Of a stretch of 64,000 bases of DNA, positions 8,835 through 14,940 are shown one piece after another (positions within the stretch are counted from its first letter, which is position 1; each line of letters begins with the position of its first letter). The stretch covers positions 75,721 through 139,720 of the forward strand of contig JAFWBI010000006.1 of the NCBI GenBank assembly GCA_017507215.1, given 5' to 3'. Both the position numbers and the translations under genes were made by a program. A model generated the notes under the pieces. It was not told the origin of the DNA, ran no database searches, and was given only the letters and a program-made list of their open reading frames with translations. This DNA comes from Clostridia bacterium (GTDB lineage Bacteria; Bacillota; Clostridia; Christensenellales; UBA1242).

Positions 8835-9989
8835 ATGGATAAAATAGTTTTCAATCAATCTTGCTTTTTCGGAATCAATGCAATCGACGAAATCGCAAAA
8901 GAAGTTAAAAATAGACATTTGAAAAAAGGCTTCATCATCACAGATAATGGCCTTATTTCTTGTGGAGTTTATCAAAAAGTTGCAAATGTGCTTGTCAAGG
9001 GCAAAATTCCATCAGTTATGTTTTCTGACGTAAGGCCAGAGCCAACTGTTCGTGACGTTAAAAACGCATACAACGAACTCAAACGTTCTGGCGCAGATTT
9101 CATTCTCGCAATCGGTGGTGGAAGCCCAATCGACACAGCAAAAGCAATTTCTGTTATTGCCAAAAACCCAAAATATGAAGACGTGGTTTCACTTGGTGGT
9201 CACAAAAACAATCTTTCTGCCCCACTTCCAATCTTTGCAGTTCCAACAACTGCAGGAAGTGCATCTGAAATTTCAAAGAGTTTTGTTATAACAGATGAAG
9301 TTAATGAAAAGAAAATTGTTTGCTTCAACGATAAGATGCTTCCAATCGAAACATTCATTGATGCTGAACTCATGACAACAATGCCAGACATTGTGACACT
9401 CAGCTCAGGTTTTGATGCTCTTGCACACGCTGTTGAAAGTTTGATTTCAAGCAAGGCAAATATGTTTTCAGACACTCTTTCAAAAGATGCTGTGAAGCTT
9501 ATTGTGAAAAATCTTCCAATCTGCTATGACGACCCTGAAAATCTCGAAGCTCGTGAAAATATGGCTTATGCACAATATATCGCAGGTCTTGCATATTCAA
9601 ACTCAGGTCTTGGAATCGCCCACTCAATCGCACACGCAATCAGTGGAAAGTTCAACATTCAACACGGAATTGCCCTTTCAATGGTTCTTCCATCGGTTTT
9701 GAAGTTTAATATGTATAGCCCAAAAGCACATATGTATAAATATATTGCAGAAGCTTTCGACATTGACACATCTTCAATGAAAACCGAAGAAATCTGTCGT
9801 GCAGCATATCGTGAAGTTGAACGTTTCAAAAATTCATTCAACGTTCCAAAAAAACTTTCAGATTATGGAATGCTTGAATCAGACCTTGATTCCCTTGCCC
9901 TTCGTGCATATGAAGATGCTTGCACACTTGGCAACCCACGTGAAGTTACAATGACAGATATCTATATGCTTTTAAAGAAAATGCTTTAA
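8835..9989 (+). CDS. Iron-containing (group III) alcohol dehydrogenase
   Basis: NAD(P)-dependent, metal-requiring alcohol dehydrogenase; likely interconverts an aldehyde or ketone and an alcohol in fermentation. The 384-residue length is standard. The nucleotide site GGGSPIDTAKA (94-104) is present, and the four family metal ligands are visible: Asp194 and His198 in DALAH, His263 in GIAHSIAHA and His277 in NIQHG. The butanol/propanediol dehydrogenase branch looks closest, but the substrate is not determinable. It is a single-gene unit with its own promoter and terminator. Only the short AGGTG site is somewhat weak. Confidence 0.95.
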   Translation: MDKIVFNQSCFFGINAIDEIAKEVKNRHLKKGFIITDNGLISCGVYQKVANVLVKGKIPSVMFSDVRPEPTVRDVKNAYNELKRSGADFILAIGGGSPIDTAKAISVIAKNPKYEDVVSLGGHKNNLSAPLPIFAVPTTAGSASEISKSFVITDEVNEKKIVCFNDKMLPIETFIDAELMTTMPDIVTLSSGFDALAHAVESLISSKANMFSDTLSKDAVKLIVKNLPICYDDPENLEARENMAYAQYIAGLAYSNSGLGIAHSIAHAISGKFNIQHGIALSMVLPSVLKFNMYSPKAHMYKYIAEAFDIDTSSMKTEEICRAAYREVERFKNSFNVPKKLSDYGMLESDLDSLALRAYEDACTLGNPREVTMTDIYMLLKKML

Positions 9990-9995
9990 AAAATC

Positions 9996-10022
9996 AAAGC
10001 GACCAAAACTGGTCGCTTTTTT
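9996..10022 (+). terminator. Intrinsic terminator of the alcohol dehydrogenase gene
   Basis: Stem AAAGCGACC / GGTCGCTTT, six-base loop, T-run. Confidence 0.9.
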
Positions 10023-10088
10023 ACTTCTAAAATTTTCATAAGTCGCACATTTTCTTGCATAATTAATTAAAAATAAACTTCAAATTTA

Positions 10089-10117
10089 TTGAAAACAAAT
10101 CCTTAATGAAATATAAT
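10089..10117 (+). promoter_or_regulatory. Promoter of the interrupted tRNA-Arg gene
   Basis: TTGAAA (10089-10094), 17-bp spacer and a perfect TATAAT (10112-10117), 8 bp before the first base of the tRNA 5' half. Because the tRNA is cut, this promoter now reads into the inserted segment and towards its complete tRNA-Arg. Confidence 0.75.
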
Positions 10118-10125
10118 GTTTCTAT

Positions 10126-10161
10126 GCACCATTAGCTCAACTGGATAGAGTGCCTGGCTTC
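10126..10161 (+). pseudogene. 5' half of an interrupted tRNA-Arg(TCG)
   Basis: Acceptor GCACCAT, TA, D stem GCTC/GAGT around AACTGGATA, then anticodon stem CCTGG and loop bases CTTC, where tRNA similarity ends. The acceptor pairs perfectly with ATGGTGC at 11022-11028 in the separate 3' half. Joined, the halves give a 77-nt tRNA with CCA and anticodon loop CTTCGAA, i.e. anticodon TCG (Arg). One anticodon-stem pair (C27-A43) would be mismatched, which may reflect decay after inactivation. Confidence 0.85.
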
Positions 10162-10165
10162 AAAC
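10158..10165. other. Putative attL core (CTTCAAAC)
   Basis: Left junction in the anticodon loop. It matches the right junction CTTCGAAC at seven of eight positions, the only difference being A for G at the third anticodon position. Confidence 0.55.
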
Positions 10166-10248
10166 TTTTCACTCTTACCATTACAAATCACGAAAATGTA
10201 TGTATTTATAAGCACTTTTCGCAACACAAAAAATTTAAAGCATCATTT

Positions 10249-10266
10249 AGCACCCAAAAGGCACCC
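10249..10266 (+). repeat. Left pair of 7-bp direct repeats, 11-bp period
   Basis: AGCACCC at 10249-10255 and GGCACCC at 10260-10266, starts 11 bp apart. The same 7-mer recurs in pairs with identical spacing near the right end, as integrase arm-type sites do. Confidence 0.7.
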
Positions 10267-10294
10267 ACTTTTTAGGAGCAAAATGCAACAACAT

Positions 10295-10369
10295 CTCTCC
10301 ATGGTGAAATGGATATCACAATGCGCTTCGGACGCATTTTTAGGGGTTCGAATCCTCTTGGAGAGACCA
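10295..10369 (+). tRNA. tRNA-Arg(TCG), element-borne
   Basis: Complete cloverleaf with encoded CCA: acceptor CTCTCCA / TGGAGAG (seven perfect pairs), TG, D arm GTGA-AATGGATA-TCAC, A26, anticodon arm ATGCG-CTTCGGA-CGCAT, variable TTTT, T arm AGGGG-TTCGAAT-CCTCT, discriminator A. The anticodon TCG reads Arg CGN codons, and A20, C35, G36 and A73 fit arginine identity. Unlike the cut tRNA (A37), position 37 is G, giving a G36-G37 pair of the sort TrmD methylates. The body differs strongly from the interrupted tRNA, so it is not a local duplicate. No -10 box is visible just upstream; the promoter at 10089-10117 is the likely source of its transcript. Confidence 0.93.
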
Positions 10370-10400
10370 ATAAAACTTTATAATTTATAGGAGGTTAATT

Positions 10401-10781
10401 ATGAAAAATATTAAAGTTTTTAATCATGATAAATATAACAATCAACAATATAAAAAGATGAAAGATGGAATATATAAGTACAAGACCGAAGATGGTCAAA
10501 AACATTTTTGTACATCAATAACTTTTGAACAAGAACCTGAATATGAAGAAGGTGAAAACTCTGCAATAATTTCTCAATACCCAATGGAAGATATATTAGA
10601 TAAATTTAATGTTCATGTATCTGATTTTTTTGAAGAATTAAATAATGGTGAGAGTAATGTTTGCTATTATGAATTTAGTGGAGTTAAGAAGAAAGATATA
10701 ATCAACTTAAAGAAATCAATAGTGGGCAAGCATGTTTTCAATAAAGAAACTGAAGATTCTGTTGAGTTAGTTATTGAATAG
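10401..10781 (+). CDS. Small acidic protein of unknown function in the tRNA-Arg insertion
   Basis: A 126-residue protein preceded by a strong GGAGG site a few bases before ATG 10401. I do not recognise a family. It is hydrophilic and acidic overall, with an aromatic/Lys-rich N-terminus (KMKDGIYKYKTEDGQKHFC), an acidic middle (EPEYEEGENSA) and no membrane segment or helix-turn-helix that I can see. It begins 31 nt after the element tRNA and may share its transcript. Codons are visibly AT-ending compared with nearby housekeeping genes, consistent with acquired DNA. It could be an element maintenance, excision-control or anti-defence protein, but nothing in the sequence decides this. Confidence 0.75.
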   Translation: MKNIKVFNHDKYNNQQYKKMKDGIYKYKTEDGQKHFCTSITFEQEPEYEEGENSAIISQYPMEDILDKFNVHVSDFFEELNNGESNVCYYEFSGVKKKDIINLKKSIVGKHVFNKETEDSVELVIE

Positions 10782-10788
10782 TGTGAAA

Positions 10789-10875
10789 GGCACCCAAAAC
10801 CACGAAAGATTTGAGTGCTTGTAAAAAGGCACCCGTTTGGCACCCAAAGTGCAAAAAGGCACCTAACTAGCACCA
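10789..10875 (+). repeat. Right cluster of 7-bp direct repeats (five copies)
   Basis: GGCACCC at 10789, 10828 and 10839, GGCACCT at 10858 and AGCACCA at 10869, all on the same strand. Starts 10828/10839 and 10858/10869 are each 11 bp apart, as in the left pair. Confidence 0.75.
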
Positions 10876-10972
10876 AGCACACTCAAAATTGTTGAAAAAC
10901 GCAAATTTTAAAAAGTATAAGAAAGGTTAATTACTTTTACAAAAAGTGATGAGATGTGCACAATATGGAAAG

Positions 10973-10997
10973 GTTCAAGTTAAAGTACTTCGAACCA
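10973..10997. other. Putative attR core with inverted arms
   Basis: GGTTC-AAG and CTTC-GAACC form an imperfect inverted repeat flanking TTAAAGTA; the right arm is the anticodon loop and stem of the tRNA 3' half. This resembles a tyrosine-recombinase core-type site. Confidence 0.5.
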
Positions 10998-11032
10998 GAA
11001 GGTTGCGCGTTCGAGTCGTGCATGGTGCACCA
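10988..11032 (+). pseudogene. 3' half of the interrupted tRNA-Arg(TCG)
   Basis: Loop CTTCGAA (10988-10994), anticodon stem CCAGA, variable AGGTT, T arm GCGCG-TTCGAGT-CGTGC, acceptor ATGGTGC, discriminator A and encoded CCA. It completes the 5' half at 10126-10161. The sequence upstream of the junction does not supply a D arm or anticodon stem, so this half cannot fold as a tRNA by itself. Confidence 0.85.
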
Positions 11033-11038
11033 AAAAAG

Positions 11039-11064
11039 AAGACCACCCAACCATAGGTGGTCTT
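11039..11064. terminator. Bidirectional intrinsic terminator after the tRNA 3' half
   Basis: Stem AAGACCACC / GGTGGTCTT; serves the tRNA direction and the leftward gene ending at 11069. Confidence 0.85.
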
Positions 11065-11068
11065 TCTT

Positions 11069-11731
11069 TTACAAACAACCTTTTTGTTTTAAAATATTAT
11101 AAACATTATTAACAGCTTCAATGTAGCATACAAAGGATGGGTGTTTGTTATCATTTCTTCTTAAATACATATTTTTTAACTCTTTATATTCATCTCTAAC
11201 AAGTTGCCATGCTCCAGCTATACTTTTGATTTGTTTTGTTTTTTTATTATATTCACTTGAATTTGGTGCATCATTCCAAAAATATTCGTCTTTATTCGTA
11301 TTTCCTGTTTTTTTATGGATTAAACGTTGCCAATTTCCTTTTTTATCATGTTTTACAATTCCTAAATCTATTGAAAACCCAATTTCTGGATATTTAACCA
11401 AATATAATTCTTTTGTTGTTAATGATGATTTTGAATCTTCTACATCACAAAGCCCATGTTTTCTCATTATTTTATTAAAGCTGTTTCTAGTTAGTTCCTT
11501 TATTTCACGGCATTTCTTTAAATCATAATACGATATTACATTTAAATTATAATCAAAATCTATTGGTTGATTTTCATTCTGCATTACCATATTTCTGCCA
11601 CCACTCCCAATAAGAAAAATCTGTGAATTTAATCCATTGATTCTTAATTCATTCTCAAGCTCCTTTATTATTTCCGAACACTGTGTTTGGATTATCTTTA
11701 ATGTCTTCTTATCTTCAAAATACCTATACAT
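11069..11731 (-). CDS. Nucleotidyltransferase-fold protein
   Basis: A 220-residue protein with the pol-beta/MNT nucleotidyltransferase signature: GSGGRNMV followed after a short loop by IDFDYN (the metal-binding D-x-D), and a plausible third acidic strand FSIDLGIV. These proteins transfer NMP groups to drugs, proteins or nucleic acids. AGGAG precedes ATG 11731. It sits immediately beside the interrupted tRNA and is AT-rich in codon use like the element gene, so it may be cargo of an earlier insertion at the same tRNA. Substrate unknown; antibiotic adenylation and OAS/CD-NTase-like roles are possible but the family is not clear enough to choose. Confidence 0.68.
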   Translation of the reverse strand: MYRYFEDKKTLKIIQTQCSEIIKELENELRINGLNSQIFLIGSGGRNMVMQNENQPIDFDYNLNVISYYDLKKCREIKELTRNSFNKIMRKHGLCDVEDSKSSLTTKELYLVKYPEIGFSIDLGIVKHDKKGNWQRLIHKKTGNTNKDEYFWNDAPNSSEYNKKTKQIKSIAGAWQLVRDEYKELKNMYLRRNDNKHPSFVCYIEAVNNVYNILKQKGCL

Positions 11732-11825
11732 ATCTTTCTCCTTTTCTTCCCAAACCGTCCATTTATATTTTTATAAATCGGATTAGTATAATTAATCTAA
11801 ATTATATTGTCAACAAAATTTAACA

Positions 11826-11851
11826 AAAAGAAGACCGGCCGGTCTTCTTTT
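11826..11851. terminator. 26-nt perfect palindrome acting as terminator
   Basis: A fully symmetrical sequence centred on CCGGCCGG with A/T flanks, overlapping the stop of the leftward gene at 11851; followed by a T-run leftward. Confidence 0.8.
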
Positions 11852-12828
11852 TAATTATCGTCTTTTTTCTTTGGTGCATTTTCTTTTGGCTCAAATATTG
11901 GGTCTTCTAAAAATTTCACCAAAACTGAAGCATTTGGGGTGTCAAGCTCGTCTGAATAAAGTTCTTCTGCATAAGCCCTTGAAAACACTTCATCATAATC
12001 AGCTGGAATATAATCATCTGGTTCTTCTTCCATTCTTCTTTCAGCTTCTGCCCTGTCTTCTGTTAGTTTTTTGTGAGCTCTTTCTATTCCTTCTTGAACG
12101 AGTCTATCAAACTCAAGCATGTCTTCTTGTGAAAAAACAAAATTTTCTTTCACAAAAGCTGCAGCTTCAAGTGCATTTAGGTCTTTTAAATGCTTAATGT
12201 AAAATTCAAGCATATCTTTCCAAACAGGAGCAGCCTTCTTTCCGAGAGCCTTATAGTCTTCTCGCTTTTCAGAAATCGTTGTGTTGTTTATCTTTTTACC
12301 GAACCTTGTATAAAAATCAGTACGAACAAGCTTCGCAGCATCTCTAAATATGGTTGAAAGTGACGCTTTAGGGTTTTGTTTTGCCATCATAAGCACAAGT
12401 CTTTGCATATTTGCATAAGCAACCATAACAGGAAACTCAACACGGTTTGCAATTCTTTCACTTGGACGCATTGAAAAACACATAAGCGCAATCTTTCTGT
12501 CAAAAGAATTACCAGTTCTTGCAAGATACGCATTAAATCGTTCTTCTGGCATATCACGAAGAAAATTTGTATGCACTTCTTCATACTCCAAAAAATTTAT
12601 AAGATTCGAATTCACAAAACAAGAGTTGAAATCATTAAAACATCTCGCATATTCTCTTGGATTTGGACCAAATCTTTTTGAAAACAAAAAAGTCAATTCT
12701 TTGTTTGTGTCAGCAATCTTTTTTCTTATGACATATCTTTTGAATGTGTCATAAACATATTCCTTAGTTTCAGCATCAAGCTGTTCATAAGGAATCTTTT
12801 TAGATTTAATCTCCCTAAAAGTCAACAT
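11851..12828 (-). CDS. Conserved-looking cytosolic protein of unknown function
   Basis: A 325-residue protein I do not recognise. It is rich in charged residues, has no signal peptide or membrane helix, and looks mostly alpha-helical. The N-terminal half holds MLTFREIKSKKIP and YVYDTFKRYVIRKK; the C-terminus is very acidic (RMEEEPDDYIPADYDE) and ends in a Lys/Asp tail. ATG 12828 is chosen because AAAGGAG lies six bases upstream; the longer in-frame ATG at 12891 lacks a site. Codon use is like the housekeeping genes. It has its own terminator and is divergent from the GIY-YIG gene. Confidence 0.7.
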   Translation of the reverse strand: MLTFREIKSKKIPYEQLDAETKEYVYDTFKRYVIRKKIADTNKELTFLFSKRFGPNPREYARCFNDFNSCFVNSNLINFLEYEEVHTNFLRDMPEERFNAYLARTGNSFDRKIALMCFSMRPSERIANRVEFPVMVAYANMQRLVLMMAKQNPKASLSTIFRDAAKLVRTDFYTRFGKKINNTTISEKREDYKALGKKAAPVWKDMLEFYIKHLKDLNALEAAAFVKENFVFSQEDMLEFDRLVQEGIERAHKKLTEDRAEAERRMEEEPDDYIPADYDEVFSRAYAEELYSDELDTPNASVLVKFLEDPIFEPKENAPKKKDDN

Positions 12829-13054
12829 AAGTGTCTCCTTTGAAACATATATTAACAATTTCATTTTATCAAACAGAATTTTAAATTTCAAGAGCTATTT
12901 AATTTTTGTTGTAATATTCCCCGTTTGCACAACTTCAGTTTATCAATTTTCATTGATTTGTGTCAAATATATAACAAAAAATCAAAAAACAGGCAAAAAC
13001 CTTAGACGCAAATTTTTATTTGTGTTAAACTTGTCATAAGGTGATAATTTATTT
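12829..13054. other. AT-rich divergent intergenic region
   Basis: 226 bp between two divergent genes. Beyond AT-rich sequence and a weak TTAGAC-18-TAAACT promoter-like pair before the GIY-YIG gene, nothing specific is seen. Confidence 0.4.
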
Positions 13055-13408
13055 ATGTATATCTATATAATTGAATGTTCAAATGGCTCGCTTTACACTG
13101 GCGTTGCAAAAGATATAGAAAAACGATTAAGCGAACATTTTTATCACAAAAAACAAAGTGCGAAATACACAAAAGGTCATCAAATGACAAGTTTGAAAGC
13201 ACTTTGGAAAACCGAAACAAAACAAGACGCAATGAAGCTTGAATATCGCATTAAAAAACTAACGCACTCTCAAAAACTCGAGCTTATTTCACAAACAAAA
13301 ACTCTTGGCGAATTATTTTTGAACACCATAAACCCTGAAAGTTATGAGTTTATTGATTCAAAAAAACAAGAATTAATTATGCAAAAAATTACAAACAAGG
13401 AAGATTAA
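13055..13408 (+). CDS. GIY-YIG domain protein, UPF0213/YhbQ type
   Basis: A 117-residue GIY-YIG nuclease-superfamily protein. The N-terminus MYIYIIECSNGSLYTGVAKDI carries the YIY...LYTG signature, followed by a conserved Arg (DIEKRLSEH), a Lys/His basic patch (AKYTKGH) and the metal-binding Glu region EYRIKKLT. This is the free-standing YhbQ/UPF0213 form, suggested to act on DNA repair intermediates, without added domains. The 3' tail of about 30 residues is longer than in the shortest members. AAGGTG precedes the ATG. One base separates its stop from the kinase-Nudix gene, so the two are an operon. Confidence 0.9.
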   Translation: MYIYIIECSNGSLYTGVAKDIEKRLSEHFYHKKQSAKYTKGHQMTSLKALWKTETKQDAMKLEYRIKKLTHSQKLELISQTKTLGELFLNTINPESYEFIDSKKQELIMQKITNKED

Positions 13409-13409
13409 C

Positions 13410-14348
13410 ATGGCAACACTAACATTACTCGTTGGAATTCCGGGCAGTGGAAAGTCAACTTATGCAAAAACAAAAGTAAATAAAAAAATCAAAGTCGTTT
13501 CGAGTGACGCAATCAGAAAAGAACTCTTTTTTGATGAAGCAGACCAAGACCACAACGACATTGTTTTTCAAACCCTTTATGAAAGAGCAAGAAACTTTTT
13601 GATTGAAGGCAAAGACGTCTTGATTGATGCAACAAACTCAAGCATTGAAAACAGAAAGAAAGCATTATCTCATTTTGAAGACTTAAACATCAAAAGAAAA
13701 GCCATTGTGATTGAAACTCCTGTTGAAAAATGTGTTGAGTATGACAGAAAAAGACGCAGAAGCGTTGGTGAAAGTATCATCAATGAATTTGCTGAGTCTT
13801 ACGCCTTCCCAACCAAAGAAGAAGGTTTTGATGACATTTCAATCGTGAAAAACACTGAAGACGGCTTCATGAAGTTCTTAAAAACAACTGTGCTTGTTAT
13901 CGTTAAAGATGGCAAAATCATGCTTGCAAGAAAAAAGCGTGGTTTTGGTGCAGGATTATACAACGGAGTTGGTGGAAAAGTTGAATGTGGCGAAACCGTT
14001 GAAGAAGCCATGATTCGTGAAACCAAAGAAGAAGCAAACATTGTTCCAGTAAACTTCAAAAAATGCGCTGAAATCAATTTTGATGAATTTGTTAAAGACG
14101 AACCAGCCATTGTCAATATGCACATTTTCTTGGCAACTGATTATATCGGAACACCTGAAGAAACTGAAGAAATGGCTCCAACTTGGTTCGACCTTGCAAA
14201 GATTCCTTATTCAAGAATGTTTCCAGACGACACTTACTGGCTTCCAGAAGTTTTAAAGGGAAACAAAGTCAAAGCATATTTCAAATATGACGTAAACTTA
14301 AATATCTTAGAAAAAGAAATTGAAATCACAACTGAAGATTTTGAATAA
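13410..14348 (+). CDS. P-loop kinase fused to MTH1-like Nudix hydrolase
   Basis: A two-domain protein of 312 residues. Residues 1-155 form a P-loop kinase resembling the polynucleotide-kinase/AAA_33 group: Walker A GIPGSGKST (9-17), SSDAIRKELF and the LIDATNSSIENRKKAL segment. Residues 160-312 are a Nudix domain with the box beginning GGKVECGET (188-196) and ending RETKEEANI; Asn replaces the usual Gly near its end. Outside the box it closely follows mammalian MTH1 (8-oxo-dGTPase): GFGAG-YNG-GGKV, the tryptophan in APTWFDL and the base-reading aspartates in FPDDTYW. Function inferred: sanitising oxidised purine nucleotides, with an unidentified phosphotransfer activity. It is co-transcribed with the GIY-YIG gene. 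Confidence 0.87.
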   Translation: MATLTLLVGIPGSGKSTYAKTKVNKKIKVVSSDAIRKELFFDEADQDHNDIVFQTLYERARNFLIEGKDVLIDATNSSIENRKKALSHFEDLNIKRKAIVIETPVEKCVEYDRKRRRSVGESIINEFAESYAFPTKEEGFDDISIVKNTEDGFMKFLKTTVLVIVKDGKIMLARKKRGFGAGLYNGVGGKVECGETVEEAMIRETKEEANIVPVNFKKCAEINFDEFVKDEPAIVNMHIFLATDYIGTPEETEEMAPTWFDLAKIPYSRMFPDDTYWLPEVLKGNKVKAYFKYDVNLNILEKEIEITTEDFE

Positions 14349-14351
14349 CAA

Positions 14352-14378
14352 AAAAGACAGGAAACCTTCCTGTCTTTT
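14352..14378. terminator. Bidirectional intrinsic terminator
   Basis: Stem AAAAGACAGGAA / TTCCTGTCTTTT between the kinase-Nudix gene and the convergent GNAT gene, overlapping the latter's stop. Confidence 0.9.
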
Positions 14379-14865
14379 AAATTGTCTTTTTATAATAAAG
14401 CACTATCGCATCACCTTCATCATGGTCCACTTCACTAAACATAAACTCAGTAAAACCAAAATGCTCATAAATCGCCCTGTTTCTTTTTTCATTTTCTTCA
14501 ACACCGATTGAAAGCTCTTTAATGCCAATAGACCTTGCAAATTCTTCTGCCATTTTCACAAGTTTTGAAATATGCCCCTGCCCTTCATACTTTTTTTCAA
14601 TTCGAAAGGCATTCATGTTTGCGATAGTTTTTCCGTCACAAAGTTTAGCTTTTTTTAAAACTGGTTTGCACTCTTGCGAAAGCAAAATGGTTATCTCACC
14701 AACTGGCTCATCATCAACAGCCACAAATGTCACAGCTTGACCTTTTTCGTTATAAGCAATATATTCTTCTTTCCAGCGTTTCCATCTTTCATCTTCTGGG
14801 TGTGAATTAATATTTTTGTTCCAAATTATTTCAAGGTCACTTTTTGTTGCTTTTCTATATTCCAT
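14377..14865 (-). CDS. GNAT family N-acetyltransferase
   Basis: A 162-residue single-domain GNAT acetyltransferase. An N-terminal segment begins MEYRKATKSDLEIIW, typical of the family; the acetyl-CoA loop is RIEKKYEGQGHISKLVKMAEEFA, matching Q/RxxGxG/A as YEGQGH; the C-terminal NRAIYEHFGF is the usual beta-5/alpha-4 segment. AAAGGA precedes ATG 14865. The acceptor (drug, protein N-terminus or amino acid) cannot be read. It is a single-gene unit between the kinase-Nudix operon and the exchanger gene. Confidence 0.93.
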   Translation of the reverse strand: MEYRKATKSDLEIIWNKNINSHPEDERWKRWKEEYIAYNEKGQAVTFVAVDDEPVGEITILLSQECKPVLKKAKLCDGKTIANMNAFRIEKKYEGQGHISKLVKMAEEFARSIGIKELSIGVEENEKRNRAIYEHFGFTEFMFSEVDHDEGDAIVLYYKKTI

Positions 14866-14940
14866 AAAATTCCTTTATTTTGTATAATTGAAATAAATTT
14901 TTCAAAAATTATACAATTTAATTCAAAATTTCAAATTAAT

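Larger units (their letters stand above)
10158..10991 (+). mobile_element. 830-bp insertion in tRNA-Arg anticodon loop carrying a replacement tRNA-Arg
   Basis: The unit between the two CTTC copies (10158-10161 and 10988-10991) separates the tRNA halves. It holds, left to right, two 7-bp repeats (AGCACCC, GGCACCC), an intact tRNA-Arg(TCG), one 126-codon gene, and five more copies or variants of the 7-bp repeat. Joining its ends recreates AAAGT-ACTTCAA-ACTTT, an inverted repeat around a 7-base centre, the form expected of a tyrosine-recombinase attP core; the uninterrupted tRNA anticodon arm has the matching form CTGG-CTTCGAA-CCAG. No integrase gene is inside, so it would be a non-autonomous or decayed element. 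The mechanism is inferred from site architecture. Confidence 0.7.

Noticed and set aside
10126..11032. Self-splicing group I or archaeal-type intron in tRNA-Arg
   Set aside because: The insertion point in the anticodon loop would fit, but the insert holds its own tRNA, a protein gene with a ribosome site and paired direct repeats, its ends look like recombination sites, and no intron core elements or bulge-helix-bulge could be recognised.
10959..11032. Second complete tRNA built from GCACAAT upstream of the 3' half
   Set aside because: The acceptor would pair with ATGGTGC with one mismatch, but no D arm or anticodon stem can form between, so it is not a functional tRNA.
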